The translations under genes and the position numbers were made by a program. Shown here one piece after another: positions 1 to 7,919 of a stretch of 36,538 nt of DNA. How positions within the stretch are numbered: the stretch's first letter is position 1; each line of letters begins with the position of its first letter. Below the pieces are notes generated by a model. That model saw only the letters and a program-made list of their open reading frames with translations, was not told where the DNA came from and ran no database searches. This stretch comes from JACQFK01 sp964619955 (GTDB lineage: Bacteria > Planctomycetota > MHYJ01 > JACPRB01): NCBI GenBank assembly GCA_964619955.1, contig CAZUJF010000048.1, positions 1-36,538 on the forward strand. Reading direction: 5' to 3'.

Positions 1-1
1 G

Positions 2-295
2 GGCGCGTACCAGGAGATCCTCGGCGACCTGCACAACCTCTTCGGCGACACCAACGACGTGCAGGTGCGCCTGGCCGAGGGCCAGGGCTATATGATCGAC
101 CACGTGCAGCGCGGCGACACGGTGACCGAGGTGCTCAAGTACGTGAGCTACAACCGCGACGACCTGGTGGCGCGGCTGCGCCGCTCGGTGGAAACGGCGC
201 TGCGGGCGGGCCGGATGACGCTCGACGAGTCGCGCTACCTGCTGCGCTTCTACGAGGAAGGCCTCGACGGCTACACGTACCTCGAGCGCGAGTAG
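2..295 (+). CDS. speA: Biosynthetic arginine decarboxylase, C-terminal fragment
   Basis: This is the 3' end of a gene that begins before the window; 97 residues are visible. The frame opens with GAYQEILGDLHNLFGDTN, a block highly characteristic of SpeA-type (fold III, PLP-dependent) biosynthetic arginine decarboxylase, which makes agmatine for polyamine synthesis in the cytoplasm. The tail (HVQRGDTVTEVLKYVSY, then a helical end finishing YLERE) also fits the SpeA C-terminus. The catalytic PLP lysine and barrel domain lie outside the window. It ends at TAG 293-295, two bases from the stop of the convergent NHL-repeat gene. Methionine- or valine-initiated starts within the fragment, such as GTG at 59, should be ignored because the upstream frame is clearly coding. 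Confidence 0.9.
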   Translation, partial: GAYQEILGDLHNLFGDTNDVQVRLAEGQGYMIDHVQRGDTVTEVLKYVSYNRDDLVARLRRSVETALRAGRMTLDESRYLLRFYEEGLDGYTYLERE

Positions 296-297
296 GC

Positions 298-1359
298 TCA
301 GCGCCTCCGGATCACCCGGACGCGGTGGTTCTCGCTGTCGCCGATGAAGATCGTGCCGTCCGCATCCACCCAGATGCCGTGCGGGCGCGCCAGGCGGCAG
401 GCCGGGGCGGGACCGTCCGGGCCGTCGGCCTTTTCACCCGTGCCGGCGACCAGATCCAGGCGTCCCGTCTTCGCGTCGATCTTCCGGATCGAGTGGCTCT
501 CCGTGTCGACCAGGTAGACGTCGCCCCCCGGGCCCACCGCGATGCCCTTGGGCCCGGACAGCGTCGCCTGCTTCGCGGGGCCGCCGTTGCCCGTGAAGCC
601 CTTCTTGCCCGTGCCCGCGGCGTGATGGATCGTCCCCGCCTTGAGATCCAGGCGGAAGACCTGGTTGCCCTCGCGGGTGGCGAGCCAGAGCCGGCCCTCG
701 GAGTCGAAGTCGATCGAGCGCGGGCCGTTCAGCGGCGTGCCCTGGATCGGCGCGCCGTCGGGCGTCGCCCCCGCCTTGCCCGTGCCCGCGAACGTGGAGA
801 TGCGCCCCGTTTTCATGTCGATGCGCCGGATCGCATGGTTGCCGATGTCGCAGACGTAGAGATCCCCGCCCGGTCCGAACTGCAGGCTGTGGGGCTGCTT
901 CAGCTGAGCCTGCTCCGCCGCGCCGCCGTCGCCGGAGTAGCCGGCCTTTCCGGTGCCCGCGATCGTCCGGATCAGACCCGTCTTAAGGTCGATCTTCCGG
1001 ATGGCGTGGTTCATCATGTCGGCGACGTAGAGGTCGCCGCGCGCGTCGAAGCGGATCTCGTGCGGCTTGTTGAAGGATGCCTTGAGGGCCGGCCCGCCGT
1101 CGCCCGCATAACCGGTTTCGCCGTTGCCGGCCACCGTGCTGATCTTTCCGTCCGCCCCCACGCGGCGCACGACCTGGCCGTCGTACTCGCAGAAGTAGAT
1201 CGCGCCGTCGGGACCGCGGACCACGCCGAAGGGGTTGTTGAGCGGCGCCGCCGCCGCGGGTCCGCCGTCGCCGGAGCGCCCCGCCCGGCCCGTCCCGGCG
1301 AAGGTTTCGACGGAGGCCTCCTGGGACAGGACGGCGAGGCTGGCGAGCAGCGTCAGCAT
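298..1359 (-). CDS. Secreted NHL-repeat beta-propeller protein
   Basis: 353 residues. A short hydrophobic start (MLTLLASLAVLSQ) is followed by about six NHL-type blades of roughly 55 residues. Each contains an AGTGxxGxxGDGGPA turn, a 'P.gi..d..G.lyvaD..nh.IRkid' strand set, and a return to the next AGTG. Six blades would close a propeller without any further domain. Such proteins are exported and bind proteins or glycans, or are simply structural; no catalytic residues stand out and the substrate is unknown. It is the last gene of a minus-strand run, 46 bp after pgl, and converges on speA. Being downstream of zwf and pgl, it might be mistaken for a YbhE-type lactonase, but its repeats are NHL-type and a true 6-phosphogluconolactonase lies next door. 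Confidence 0.85.
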   Translation of the reverse strand: MLTLLASLAVLSQEASVETFAGTGRAGRSGDGGPAAAAPLNNPFGVVRGPDGAIYFCEYDGQVVRRVGADGKISTVAGNGETGYAGDGGPALKASFNKPHEIRFDARGDLYVADMMNHAIRKIDLKTGLIRTIAGTGKAGYSGDGGAAEQAQLKQPHSLQFGPGGDLYVCDIGNHAIRRIDMKTGRISTFAGTGKAGATPDGAPIQGTPLNGPRSIDFDSEGRLWLATREGNQVFRLDLKAGTIHHAAGTGKKGFTGNGGPAKQATLSGPKGIAVGPGGDVYLVDTESHSIRKIDAKTGRLDLVAGTGEKADGPDGPAPACRLARPHGIWVDADGTIFIGDSENHRVRVIRRR

Positions 1360-1405
1360 GGGGGCGAGTCTACCACGACCGGAGCCGCGGCGGAAAGCCG
1401 CGCGA

Positions 1406-2116
1406 TCAGAGGGGTCCGAGCACGCGCGTGGCCGCGCCTTGGTCCACGATCCAGGTGCCCTTGCGGGCCAGCTGGGCCGGAACCTGCACCGGATCGGTGA
1501 AGCGGTCGAGCGCCTGCGAGACCTTGTGGGCCTTCTCGACGCCGGTGACGAGGACGTAGACCGAGCGCGCCGTCTCGATCACCGCCGGCGTGATCGTGAG
1601 CCGCTCCGCGGGGGGCTTGGGGGCGTCCGAGACGACGGCCACGCGGCGCGTGCGCTCCTTCACGAGGGGCGAGCCGGGGAAGAGCGAGGCGGTGTGGCCG
1701 TCCGGGCCCATGCCCAGGATGAGCACGTCGAGCGGGTCCGGCAGGCGCCGCGCATAGCGGTCCGCCGCCGCCTCGCGGTCGGGGGCGTCCGCCGGCATGC
1801 GGAACATCCGGCCCCAGGCCTCGGGATGCTCCCGCAGCAGGGTGCGCCGGACCAGGTCGTAGTTGCTGTCCGGATGATCGATGGGCACCGCGCGTTCGTC
1901 CGCGAAGTAGAACTCCAGCCGGTCCCAGGGGAGCTTCGCGGCGCCGAGCTCCTCGTAGACGGGGCCGGGGGTCGAGCCTCCCGAAAGGCCGATCGTGCAG
2001 AGGCCGCGCGCCCTGGCGATCTCGACGATCTTCTTCGTGAGGATCTCCGCGGCCGTGCGCCGGAACTCCGCCTTGTCCTTCGCCACGAACAGCTTCGAGC
2101 GGGTGCCGGTGCTCAC
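1406..2116 (-). CDS. pgl: 6-phosphogluconolactonase (DevB/SOL family)
   Basis: 236 residues, normal for the family. It hydrolyses 6-phosphoglucono-1,5-lactone to 6-phosphogluconate, the second step of the oxidative pentose phosphate pathway, in the cytoplasm. Diagnostic motifs are visible: GLSGGSTPGPVYEEL (phosphate-binding sugar isomerase-like loop), YFADERAVP followed by SNYDLVRRTLL, and LGMGPDGHTASLFPG. The start is GTG at 2114-2116, which overlaps the TGA stop of zwf in a GTGA junction. That indicates translational coupling and makes this start more likely than any internal ATG. The product acts directly on the product of the upstream gene. Confidence 0.95.
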   Translation of the reverse strand: MSTGTRSKLFVAKDKAEFRRTAAEILTKKIVEIARARGLCTIGLSGGSTPGPVYEELGAAKLPWDRLEFYFADERAVPIDHPDSNYDLVRRTLLREHPEAWGRMFRMPADAPDREAAADRYARRLPDPLDVLILGMGPDGHTASLFPGSPLVKERTRRVAVVSDAPKPPAERLTITPAVIETARSVYVLVTGVEKAHKVSQALDRFTDPVQVPAQLARKGTWIVDQGAATRVLGPL

Positions 2117-3636
2117 GCGAGCGGCCTCCAGCGCCGCCCGTCGCGCCGGAGCAGGCTGCGGGCCTCCTCGGGACCCTCCGAGCCCGGCTCATATTCGGGG
2201 AGCAGGCCTTTGCCCTCCTCCCAGGCGCGCAGCACGGGCGTGAGCAGGCTCCAGGCCTGCTCGTCCCCGTCGCGCCGGGCGAAGAGCGTGTGGTCGCCGC
2301 GCATCGCGTCGAGCAGCAGCCGCTCGTAGGCCTCCCAGGGGGCGCGCTGGAAGGACTGGGCGTAGGAGAAATCCATCGTCACGTTGCCGACGGCGAGGTC
2401 TTCGCCCGGCACCTTGCAGCCGAAGCGGAGCGAGATGCCCTCGTCCGGCTGAAGGCGGAGCGTGAGCACGTTGGGCTCGATGCGCTGGCAGACCTGTTCG
2501 CTGCCGAAGAGGCAGAAGGGGATGGACTGGAAATGGATCGCGACCTCGGTGCGGCGCGCCTTGAGGGCCTTGCCGGCGCGGATGTAGAACGGCACCCCCT
2601 GCCAGCGCCAGTTGTCGATCATCAGCTTCATCGCGAGGTACGTCGGCGTGCGCGACTGCGGCGCGACGCCCTCGGTCTGCCGGTAGCCGCGATACTGGGC
2701 GGCCAGCGCGTCGCGGTCGATGTCGGAACCCGTGATGGGGCGGATGGAGCGCAGCAGCTTGAACTTCTCGTCCCGGATGTCGCCCGCCCGGAAGGTCGCG
2801 GGGCCCTCCATGGCGCAGAGCGCGAGCACCTGGAAGAGGTGGCTCTGGACGACGTCGCGGAGCACGCCGGTGGCGTCGTAGAACTTCCCGCGGCGCTCGA
2901 CCCCGATCTCCTCGGCCATGGTGATCTGCACGTGGTCGATGTGGCGCCGGCTCCAGAGCGGCTCGAAGATCGCGTTGCCGAAGCGGAAGACGAGGATGTT
3001 CTGGACCGTCTCCTTGCCGAGGTAGTGGTCGCTGCGGAAGGTCTGGTTCTCGTCGAGGACCCGCGCGATGAGGCCGTTGAGCTCCAGCGCGCTCTCGAGG
3101 TCGCGCCCGACGGGCTTCTCGACGACGACGCGCGACCAGGGCGCGCCTCCCGGGGGATGGAGCAGCCCCGCGTCCCTCAGCCGGCCGAGGATGACGGGGA
3201 ACACGCCGGGCGGCGTGGCCAGGTAGAAGAGGCGGTTGCCCTTCGTGCCGCGGGCGCGCTCGAGCTCCTCGATCTTGCGGCGCAGCGCGAGGTAGGCCTC
3301 CGCGGCATTGAAGTCGCCCTGCACGGTCTCCACGCCGGAGGCGAAGCGGGACCAGACGTCCTCGTCCACGGGCTTGCTGCGCGAATGACGGCGCACGCTC
3401 TCGAGGAGCTGGGACCGGAACTCGCCCGGAGGCCCGACGGAGGTGCTCATGCCGACGACCGCGAAGGGCGAGGGCAGCTCCCCTTCGCGGGCGAGGTTGT
3501 AGAGCGCGGGGACGAGCTTGCGGTGCGTGAGGTCGCCCGTGACGCCGAAGATGACGAGCAGGCAGGGGTCGGGGGGATGCTCGGGGGCGACCGCCGCCCC
3601 CGGGGCGGCGTCCACGCGGATCGTCGGGCCTTCCAT
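2113..3636 (-). CDS. zwf: Glucose-6-phosphate 1-dehydrogenase
   Basis: 507 residues, full length for the family. It oxidises glucose 6-phosphate with NAD(P)+ to 6-phosphogluconolactone, entering the oxidative pentose phosphate or Entner-Doudoroff route. The N-terminal dinucleotide-binding loop reads VIFGVTGDLTHRKLVPALY. The active-site signature RSDHYLGKETVQN is intact with its substrate-binding Lys and catalytic His, and EKPVGRDLESA precedes it. The C-terminal domain with the beta-sheet dimer interface appears complete. The stop overlaps the start of pgl by 4 bases. The gene lies 35 bp downstream of the kinase-like gene, so sigma factor, kinase-like protein, zwf, pgl and NHL protein may share one transcript. 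No 6-phosphogluconate dehydrogenase is in the window. Confidence 0.97.
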   Translation of the reverse strand: MEGPTIRVDAAPGAAVAPEHPPDPCLLVIFGVTGDLTHRKLVPALYNLAREGELPSPFAVVGMSTSVGPPGEFRSQLLESVRRHSRSKPVDEDVWSRFASGVETVQGDFNAAEAYLALRRKIEELERARGTKGNRLFYLATPPGVFPVILGRLRDAGLLHPPGGAPWSRVVVEKPVGRDLESALELNGLIARVLDENQTFRSDHYLGKETVQNILVFRFGNAIFEPLWSRRHIDHVQITMAEEIGVERRGKFYDATGVLRDVVQSHLFQVLALCAMEGPATFRAGDIRDEKFKLLRSIRPITGSDIDRDALAAQYRGYRQTEGVAPQSRTPTYLAMKLMIDNWRWQGVPFYIRAGKALKARRTEVAIHFQSIPFCLFGSEQVCQRIEPNVLTLRLQPDEGISLRFGCKVPGEDLAVGNVTMDFSYAQSFQRAPWEAYERLLLDAMRGDHTLFARRDGDEQAWSLLTPVLRAWEEGKGLLPEYEPGSEGPEEARSLLRRDGRRWRPLA

Positions 3637-3671
3637 GCGCGTACCGTTGTACCCGCTAACGGGAGGGGAGG

Positions 3672-4808
3672 CTACGGTTTGAAGCGCGCGAGCGGATCGG
3701 AGTCCAGGGGCAGACCGCTCCGGAAGCGGGTCAGTTCGTCCGCGAAGGCGGCGGCCCGGGGGAAGCGGCGCTCCGGATCGCGGTCGAGGGCGCGGCGGCA
3801 GAGGGCTTCGATGGCGGGTTCCACGGTCGGGGACCAGCGGCGCAGGGGCGCGGGTGCGGCGGCGCGGATCGCCTCGAAGAGACTCTGCGCGCTCTCCGCC
3901 TGGAAGGGCGGGCGGCCGCAGAGGATCTCATAGAGCAGGGCGCCCAGCGCGAAAACGTCGGCCCGAGCCGGGTCCCAGGACCGGCCCTCGACCTGTTCGG
4001 GAGCCAGGCCGCCGAGGCGGCGCAGGGCGGCGGGCTCCACGTCGGAGGGCGGGTGGAGCGAGCGGGCCAGGCCGAAGTCCGCCACCAGGACGCGGCTTGC
4101 GCGGCCCGCGAAGATGTTGGAGGCCTTGATCCCCCCGTGCGGCATCCCCTCCGCCGCGGCCGCCGCGAGCGCGCGGGCCGCCTCCTCGAGGATCTGCAGC
4201 AGCGCCCCCCGGGAGGAGCCGCCGTCCGCCAGCATCCGCTCCAGCGTCGGCGCCGTGACCACCTCCATGACCAGGAAGGGGCGCGGGGGGCCCGAGGCGG
4301 GCGCGGTCATGCCCGTTTCCCGGATCTGGAGCACGCCGGGGGTCCGCAGGGCGGCGGCCCGCTCCGCCGCCCGCAGCAGCCGGGCGGTTTCGACCGTGTC
4401 GGCCGCCCCGGGCTTGAGCACCTTGACGGCCGCGGAGAGGCCGCCCGCGTCGACGCCGCGGTAGACGACCGAGCGGTCGCCGCGGCCCAGCTCCTCGACG
4501 AGGGAGTAGCGGCCGATCGAGACGCCCTTGGGGAGCGGCGGCCTCGCGCCGTCCGCAGGCCGGCGCTGGAAGGCCAGGAGACGCAGCAGCTGTGCGGACG
4601 TGAGGGACTTGCGCCGCACCAGCAGCTCCCCGATCAGGAGGCGGGGCGAGAGGGCCGCCTGCTCCTCCAGGGCCGCCTCCAGCTGGGCCTCGGTGCAGTA
4701 GCCCCGCGAGACGGCGATCTCGCCGAGGCGGGCGTCCGGGCCGGGCTCCGGCTCGCCGTCGCCGCCGAGAAAACGCCGCAGGTTCCCCAGCGGTTCCGGG
4801 ACGCTCAT
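3672..4808 (-). CDS. Ser/Thr protein kinase-like protein, probable pseudokinase, with GspE/MshE-N-like N-terminus
   Basis: 378 residues, beginning at the ATG (4806-4808) that overlaps the sigma factor stop in an ATGA junction. Residues about 28-82 form two short helical units (LGEIAVSRGYCTEAQLEAAL and IGELLVRRKSLTSAQLLRLL), like the N-terminal domain of type II secretion ATPases. A kinase fold follows. The glycine loop LGRGDRSVVY is at 108-116, the Lys in AAVKVL is K129, DFG is 244-246, APE is 269-271, and DVFALGALLYEILCGRPPF follows. The catalytic loop reads HGGIKASN (224-231) instead of HRDLKPxN, so the catalytic Asp is Gly226. The Mg-binding Asn231 and DFG Asp are kept, so nucleotide binding is plausible but phosphotransfer is doubtful. 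There is no transmembrane segment. Coupling to an ECF sigma factor suggests it modulates that factor. Confidence 0.88.
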   Translation of the reverse strand: MSVPEPLGNLRRFLGGDGEPEPGPDARLGEIAVSRGYCTEAQLEAALEEQAALSPRLLIGELLVRRKSLTSAQLLRLLAFQRRPADGARPPLPKGVSIGRYSLVEELGRGDRSVVYRGVDAGGLSAAVKVLKPGAADTVETARLLRAAERAAALRTPGVLQIRETGMTAPASGPPRPFLVMEVVTAPTLERMLADGGSSRGALLQILEEAARALAAAAAEGMPHGGIKASNIFAGRASRVLVADFGLARSLHPPSDVEPAALRRLGGLAPEQVEGRSWDPARADVFALGALLYEILCGRPPFQAESAQSLFEAIRAAAPAPLRRWSPTVEPAIEALCRRALDRDPERRFPRAAAFADELTRFRSGLPLDSDPLARFKP

Positions 4809-5557
4809 GTCTTGACGATCCTGTCGTATTCGGCCCGGACGTCTTCCTCGCCGTCGGCATAGTTGCGGATCTGCTCCAGCAGGATGTCCCGCAGGAGGGC
4901 CCGGGCCCGCGACAGCCGTTTGCGCACGTCGCTCTCGCGCAGCCCGAGTTTCGCCGCGACCTCCGCGTAGGTGGGGGTTTCGCTCGCCGGCGGGGCGCCC
5001 TTGATGAAGCGCGTGGTCTCGCCGCCGCCGCCGAGGCAGTAGAGGCGGAAGACCTCGAAGACCTGGGGGACCCCCTCGCTGCGGAGGTGCTCCTCGAGCG
5101 CGCGGATGGAGGCGTGGAGCAGCTCCTGGATCCATTCCCGGTCGAAGACGTCCTCGGGATCCGCCCCGGCCTCGATCATCAGGTCGCGGCAGTCCTCGAA
5201 CTGGAAGAGGACCGCCCCCGCGCGGGGGCGCCGGGCCTCGTCGTGGCGCGACGCGTCGATCATGAAGTTCTTGAGGGCGCGCTTGAGGAAGCCCCGGAAA
5301 CTGCCGCGGGCGGGGTCGAGCTTCTCCCAGTCCTTCCGTTCGAGCAGCCGGGTGAAGAAGTCCTGGACGAGATCCTTGGCGTCCTCGATGCTGCGGCGCC
5401 CCGCGGCGCGGATGTAGCAATAGGCGGGCTTCCAGTAGAGCTGGATCAGCCGCTGAAGCGGCTCGCGGTCCGGCCCCCGGGCCTGCCGGATGAGGGTCCA
5501 GCAGGTCGAGGGGAACTCGCGCTGGCCGCCCCCCATGGCCGTCTCGGTGTTGCTCAT
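4805..5557 (-). CDS. ECF-type RNA polymerase sigma factor
   Basis: 250 residues. The N-terminus, GGGQREFPSTCWTLIRQA, is typical of large ECF groups in Planctomycetes and related bacteria. Region 2 follows (YWKPAYCYIRAAG, then DAKDLVQDFFTRLLER, GSFRGFLKRALKNFMID), and region 4 is a helix-turn-helix near the end (TYAEVAAKLGLRESDVRKRL). The start is ATG 5555-5557 with AGGGAG a few bases upstream; the frame stays open far beyond this but without family similarity. The stop overlaps the kinase-like gene by 4 bases. No anti-sigma factor is visible, which fits groups regulated through associated kinases. The insert between regions 2 and 4, containing FQFEDCRDLMIEAGADPEDVF, is usual for this subgroup. 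Confidence 0.93.
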   Translation of the reverse strand: MSNTETAMGGGQREFPSTCWTLIRQARGPDREPLQRLIQLYWKPAYCYIRAAGRRSIEDAKDLVQDFFTRLLERKDWEKLDPARGSFRGFLKRALKNFMIDASRHDEARRPRAGAVLFQFEDCRDLMIEAGADPEDVFDREWIQELLHASIRALEEHLRSEGVPQVFEVFRLYCLGGGGETTRFIKGAPPASETPTYAEVAAKLGLRESDVRKRLSRARALLRDILLEQIRNYADGEEDVRAEYDRIVKT

Positions 5558-5683
5558 GAGTCTCCCTGAGCTATACCGGATGATCGGCGTTTCGGATACC
5601 TGATTCTGCAAGATTCCGGGGCCGAACCTCCGCGGTCCGGTGTTTGTCGAAGAAGGGTTCATTTCGACGAGGATCCCCGCATC

Positions 5684-7447
5684 ATGAGAAGCCTGCTCCT
5701 GGCGCTCTGCCTGGCGGTTCCGCAGTCCGAGCCCGCCCCCGCCCCGGACTTCACCCTTCCCGGAGTCGACGGCGCCCCCGTCGCGCTCTCCTCGCTGAAG
5801 GGCCGGAAGGCCGTCGTGCTCGTCTTCGGCGGCATCGAATGTCCCCGCTCCGTCGCCTCGCAGGCGAGGCTCGGGGATCTGGCGAAGAAGTTCGGCCCCC
5901 GGGGCGCGGTGTTTTTCATGGTCAACTCCAACTGGAGCGACCGGCCCGAGGAGATCGCCGACTACGCGAAGCGGACGGAGTCCGCGATCCCCTGGCTCAT
6001 CGACGCCGACGCCAAAGTTGCCGGCCTGTACCGGATCGAGATCCAGCCCACCGCGGTGCTGCTGGACGCGGATTTCAAGATCGCGTATCGCGGGCTGATC
6101 GACGACCACAAGGTCGAGGAGCTCGTGCGCACCCCGCATCTGCGGCTGGCCCTGGAGGCGGTCCTGGCGGGCCGCGCCCCGGCGGCGCGCTCCACGGAAC
6201 CCCTGGGCTGCACGATCAAGAAGGGCGCCCCCGCCGCGGCCGCCGGCGCGGTGACCTACGGGAAGCAGATCGCCCCGATCCTGAACCGGCACTGCGTCAC
6301 GTGTCATCGCCCCGGCCAGGTCGCCCCGTTCTCCCTCATCGGGTACGAGCAGGCGCGGGCCTGGGCTCCGGAAATCGCGACCTACGCCGCGCGGCGGGAG
6401 ATGCCGCCCTGGAAGCCCGTGGGGAACGAGGGGTTCTATCACAACGAGCGCCGGCTGACGGACGGGGAGATCGCGCTGCTCGAGACCTGGTCGCGGGAGG
6501 GGGCGCCCCTGGGCGACGCGAAGGACGTCCCCGAGCCGCCGAAATTCAGCGACGCGTGGATGCTCGGGACGCCCGACGCCGTCGTCAGGGCCGAGGGCGG
6601 CTACGTGCTGTCTGCCAAGGGCCGGGACGAATACCGCTGTTACGTGATGGAGAATCCGTTCAGCGAGGACACCTGGATCAGCGGCATCGAGTTCCGGCCG
6701 GGGAACGTGAAATCCATCCACCACATCCTGGGCTACCTGGATGCAAGCCGCCAGGCGGAGAAGAAGGATGCCGCGGATCCGCTGCCCGGCTACGCGTCCA
6801 ACGGGTCGGGCCCGATGATCGTCCCCTCGGGGTCCCTCTCGGGCTGGGCGCCCGGCAACATGCCCCGGATGCTGCCGGACGGCACGGCGCGGCTGCTGCG
6901 GAAGGGCGAGCAGATCATCCTGGAGACGCACTATCACAAGACGGGGCGGCCGGAAAAGGACGAGGGCAGCCAGGTGGCGCTCTACAAGGCGAAGGGGCCC
7001 GTGAAAAAGAAGCTGCACGTCCACTCGATCCTCAATCCGATGTTCTACATCCCTCCGGGGGACGCGCAGCACAAGGTGATCGCGAACTGGACGGTGCCGA
7101 AGCCCGTCACCGCCTTCGACGTGATGCCGCACATGCATCTCGTGGGCCGGGAGGTCTCGGTGACCGCGACGCTGCCGGACGGCACGCTGCGGACGCTGGT
7201 GGCGGTGAAGGACTGGGACTTCAACTGGCAGGAGACCTACCAGTTCAAGTCGCCGCTGCCGCTGCCGCGCGGGACCCGGGTGAAGGTGGAGGCGGTCTAC
7301 GACAACTCGTCCGGGAATCCGAACAACCCCTCGAATCCCCCGAAGGGGGTGCGCTGGGGCGAGCAGACGACGGACGAGATGTGCATCGTCTTCATCCACT
7401 TCACGAACGACCGCGAGGATCTTACGAAGCCGAAGGAAGGCGAGTGA
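5684..7447 (+). CDS. Redoxin / cytochrome c / copper type II monooxygenase (PHM-like) fusion protein
   Basis: 587 residues, exported by a short signal (MRSLLLALCLAVPQ). There are three modules. (1) Residues about 20-165 form a thioredoxin/AhpC-like redoxin with a single peroxidatic-type cysteine in GGIECPRS (C53). (2) Residues about 190-275 contain a c-type heme site CVTCH (C204, C207, H208) with candidate axial Met240 in REMPPW. (3) Residues about 285-575 match the copper type II ascorbate-dependent monooxygenase fold: HH at 346-347 (IHHILGYL), HYH at 416-418, HMH at 483-485 (MPHMHLVGRE) and TDEMC with M566, corresponding to the CuH and CuM ligands of peptidylglycine hydroxylating monooxygenase. 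All expected ligands are present. The substrate is unknown. A likely role is periplasmic oxidation with electrons passing from heme to copper (inference). It is divergent from the sigma factor gene across 126 bp. Confidence 0.88.
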   Translation: MRSLLLALCLAVPQSEPAPAPDFTLPGVDGAPVALSSLKGRKAVVLVFGGIECPRSVASQARLGDLAKKFGPRGAVFFMVNSNWSDRPEEIADYAKRTESAIPWLIDADAKVAGLYRIEIQPTAVLLDADFKIAYRGLIDDHKVEELVRTPHLRLALEAVLAGRAPAARSTEPLGCTIKKGAPAAAAGAVTYGKQIAPILNRHCVTCHRPGQVAPFSLIGYEQARAWAPEIATYAARREMPPWKPVGNEGFYHNERRLTDGEIALLETWSREGAPLGDAKDVPEPPKFSDAWMLGTPDAVVRAEGGYVLSAKGRDEYRCYVMENPFSEDTWISGIEFRPGNVKSIHHILGYLDASRQAEKKDAADPLPGYASNGSGPMIVPSGSLSGWAPGNMPRMLPDGTARLLRKGEQIILETHYHKTGRPEKDEGSQVALYKAKGPVKKKLHVHSILNPMFYIPPGDAQHKVIANWTVPKPVTAFDVMPHMHLVGREVSVTATLPDGTLRTLVAVKDWDFNWQETYQFKSPLPLPRGTRVKVEAVYDNSSGNPNNPSNPPKGVRWGEQTTDEMCIVFIHFTNDREDLTKPKEGE

Positions 7448-7906
7448 TCAGTTCCGCGGGGCGAGGATGGCCCCGCGCTCGGCGTCGCCGACCTCGCCCT
7501 TGCGCTTCAGGGTCCAGCCGCCGACCCAGCGTTTGAAGAGGGCGAGCGCGGCCGCCCGTTCGGAGGCCGTCTCCCCGAGATGCTCGTGCATGTTGCCGGG
7601 CTTGCCGTCCTTCGTGTTCGCGCCGTCGTCGAGGCGGCGCATGAGGGCTCCGAAGTCGGCGCCGTTGACCACGACGGACAGGTGTTCGTACGTGTCGTAG
7701 CGCGGCCCGAGATCCTTGTCCGTGAAGGACTGCTTGGCCTTGCCGAACTCCTCCATGGAGGGCGACTTCGGCCCGTGGCAGTCGCCGCATTTCTTGTCCA
7801 CCAAAGCGCGGATCGTGTTCTCGTAGGTCGTCCGGGCCGGGGCGGAGGGCGGCGTGCCGCACCCGGCCAGGAGGGCGAGGAGCAGGGGTGAAAGCGGAGG
7901 TTTCAT
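7448..7906 (-). CDS. Cytochrome c-like lipoprotein
   Basis: 152 residues. It starts at ATG 7904-7906, chosen because it places a lipoprotein signal MKPPLSPLLLALLAGC at the N-terminus with LAGC as lipobox; the frame upstream is open but lacks that logic. One heme c motif, CGDCH, follows within 'IRALVDKKCGDCHGPKSP', and a possible distal ligand Met is in GNMHEHLG. The size and single motif match the small monoheme proteins or planctomycetal 'PSCyt'-like domains. It is likely anchored to a periplasmic membrane face as an electron carrier. Its stop abuts the stop of the convergent redoxin-monooxygenase gene (TGATCA), suggesting a functional link, though the genes lie on opposite strands. It is 13 bp downstream of the methyltransferase gene, probably in the same transcript. 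Confidence 0.8.
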   Translation of the reverse strand: MKPPLSPLLLALLAGCGTPPSAPARTTYENTIRALVDKKCGDCHGPKSPSMEEFGKAKQSFTDKDLGPRYDTYEHLSVVVNGADFGALMRRLDDGANTKDGKPGNMHEHLGETASERAAALALFKRWVGGWTLKRKGEVGDAERGAILAPRN

Positions 7907-7919
7907 GCCGCGGATTATA

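Noticed and set aside
3652..3663. A short hairpin CCCG-CTAA-CGGG between the kinase-like gene and zwf.
   Set aside because: It has only four base pairs and no T-run, so it is too weak to call a terminator.
5558..7399. An N-terminal extension of the sigma factor frame.
   Set aside because: The frame stays open but is antisense to the redoxin fusion gene; the start at 5557 has a ribosome site and the correct family N-terminus.
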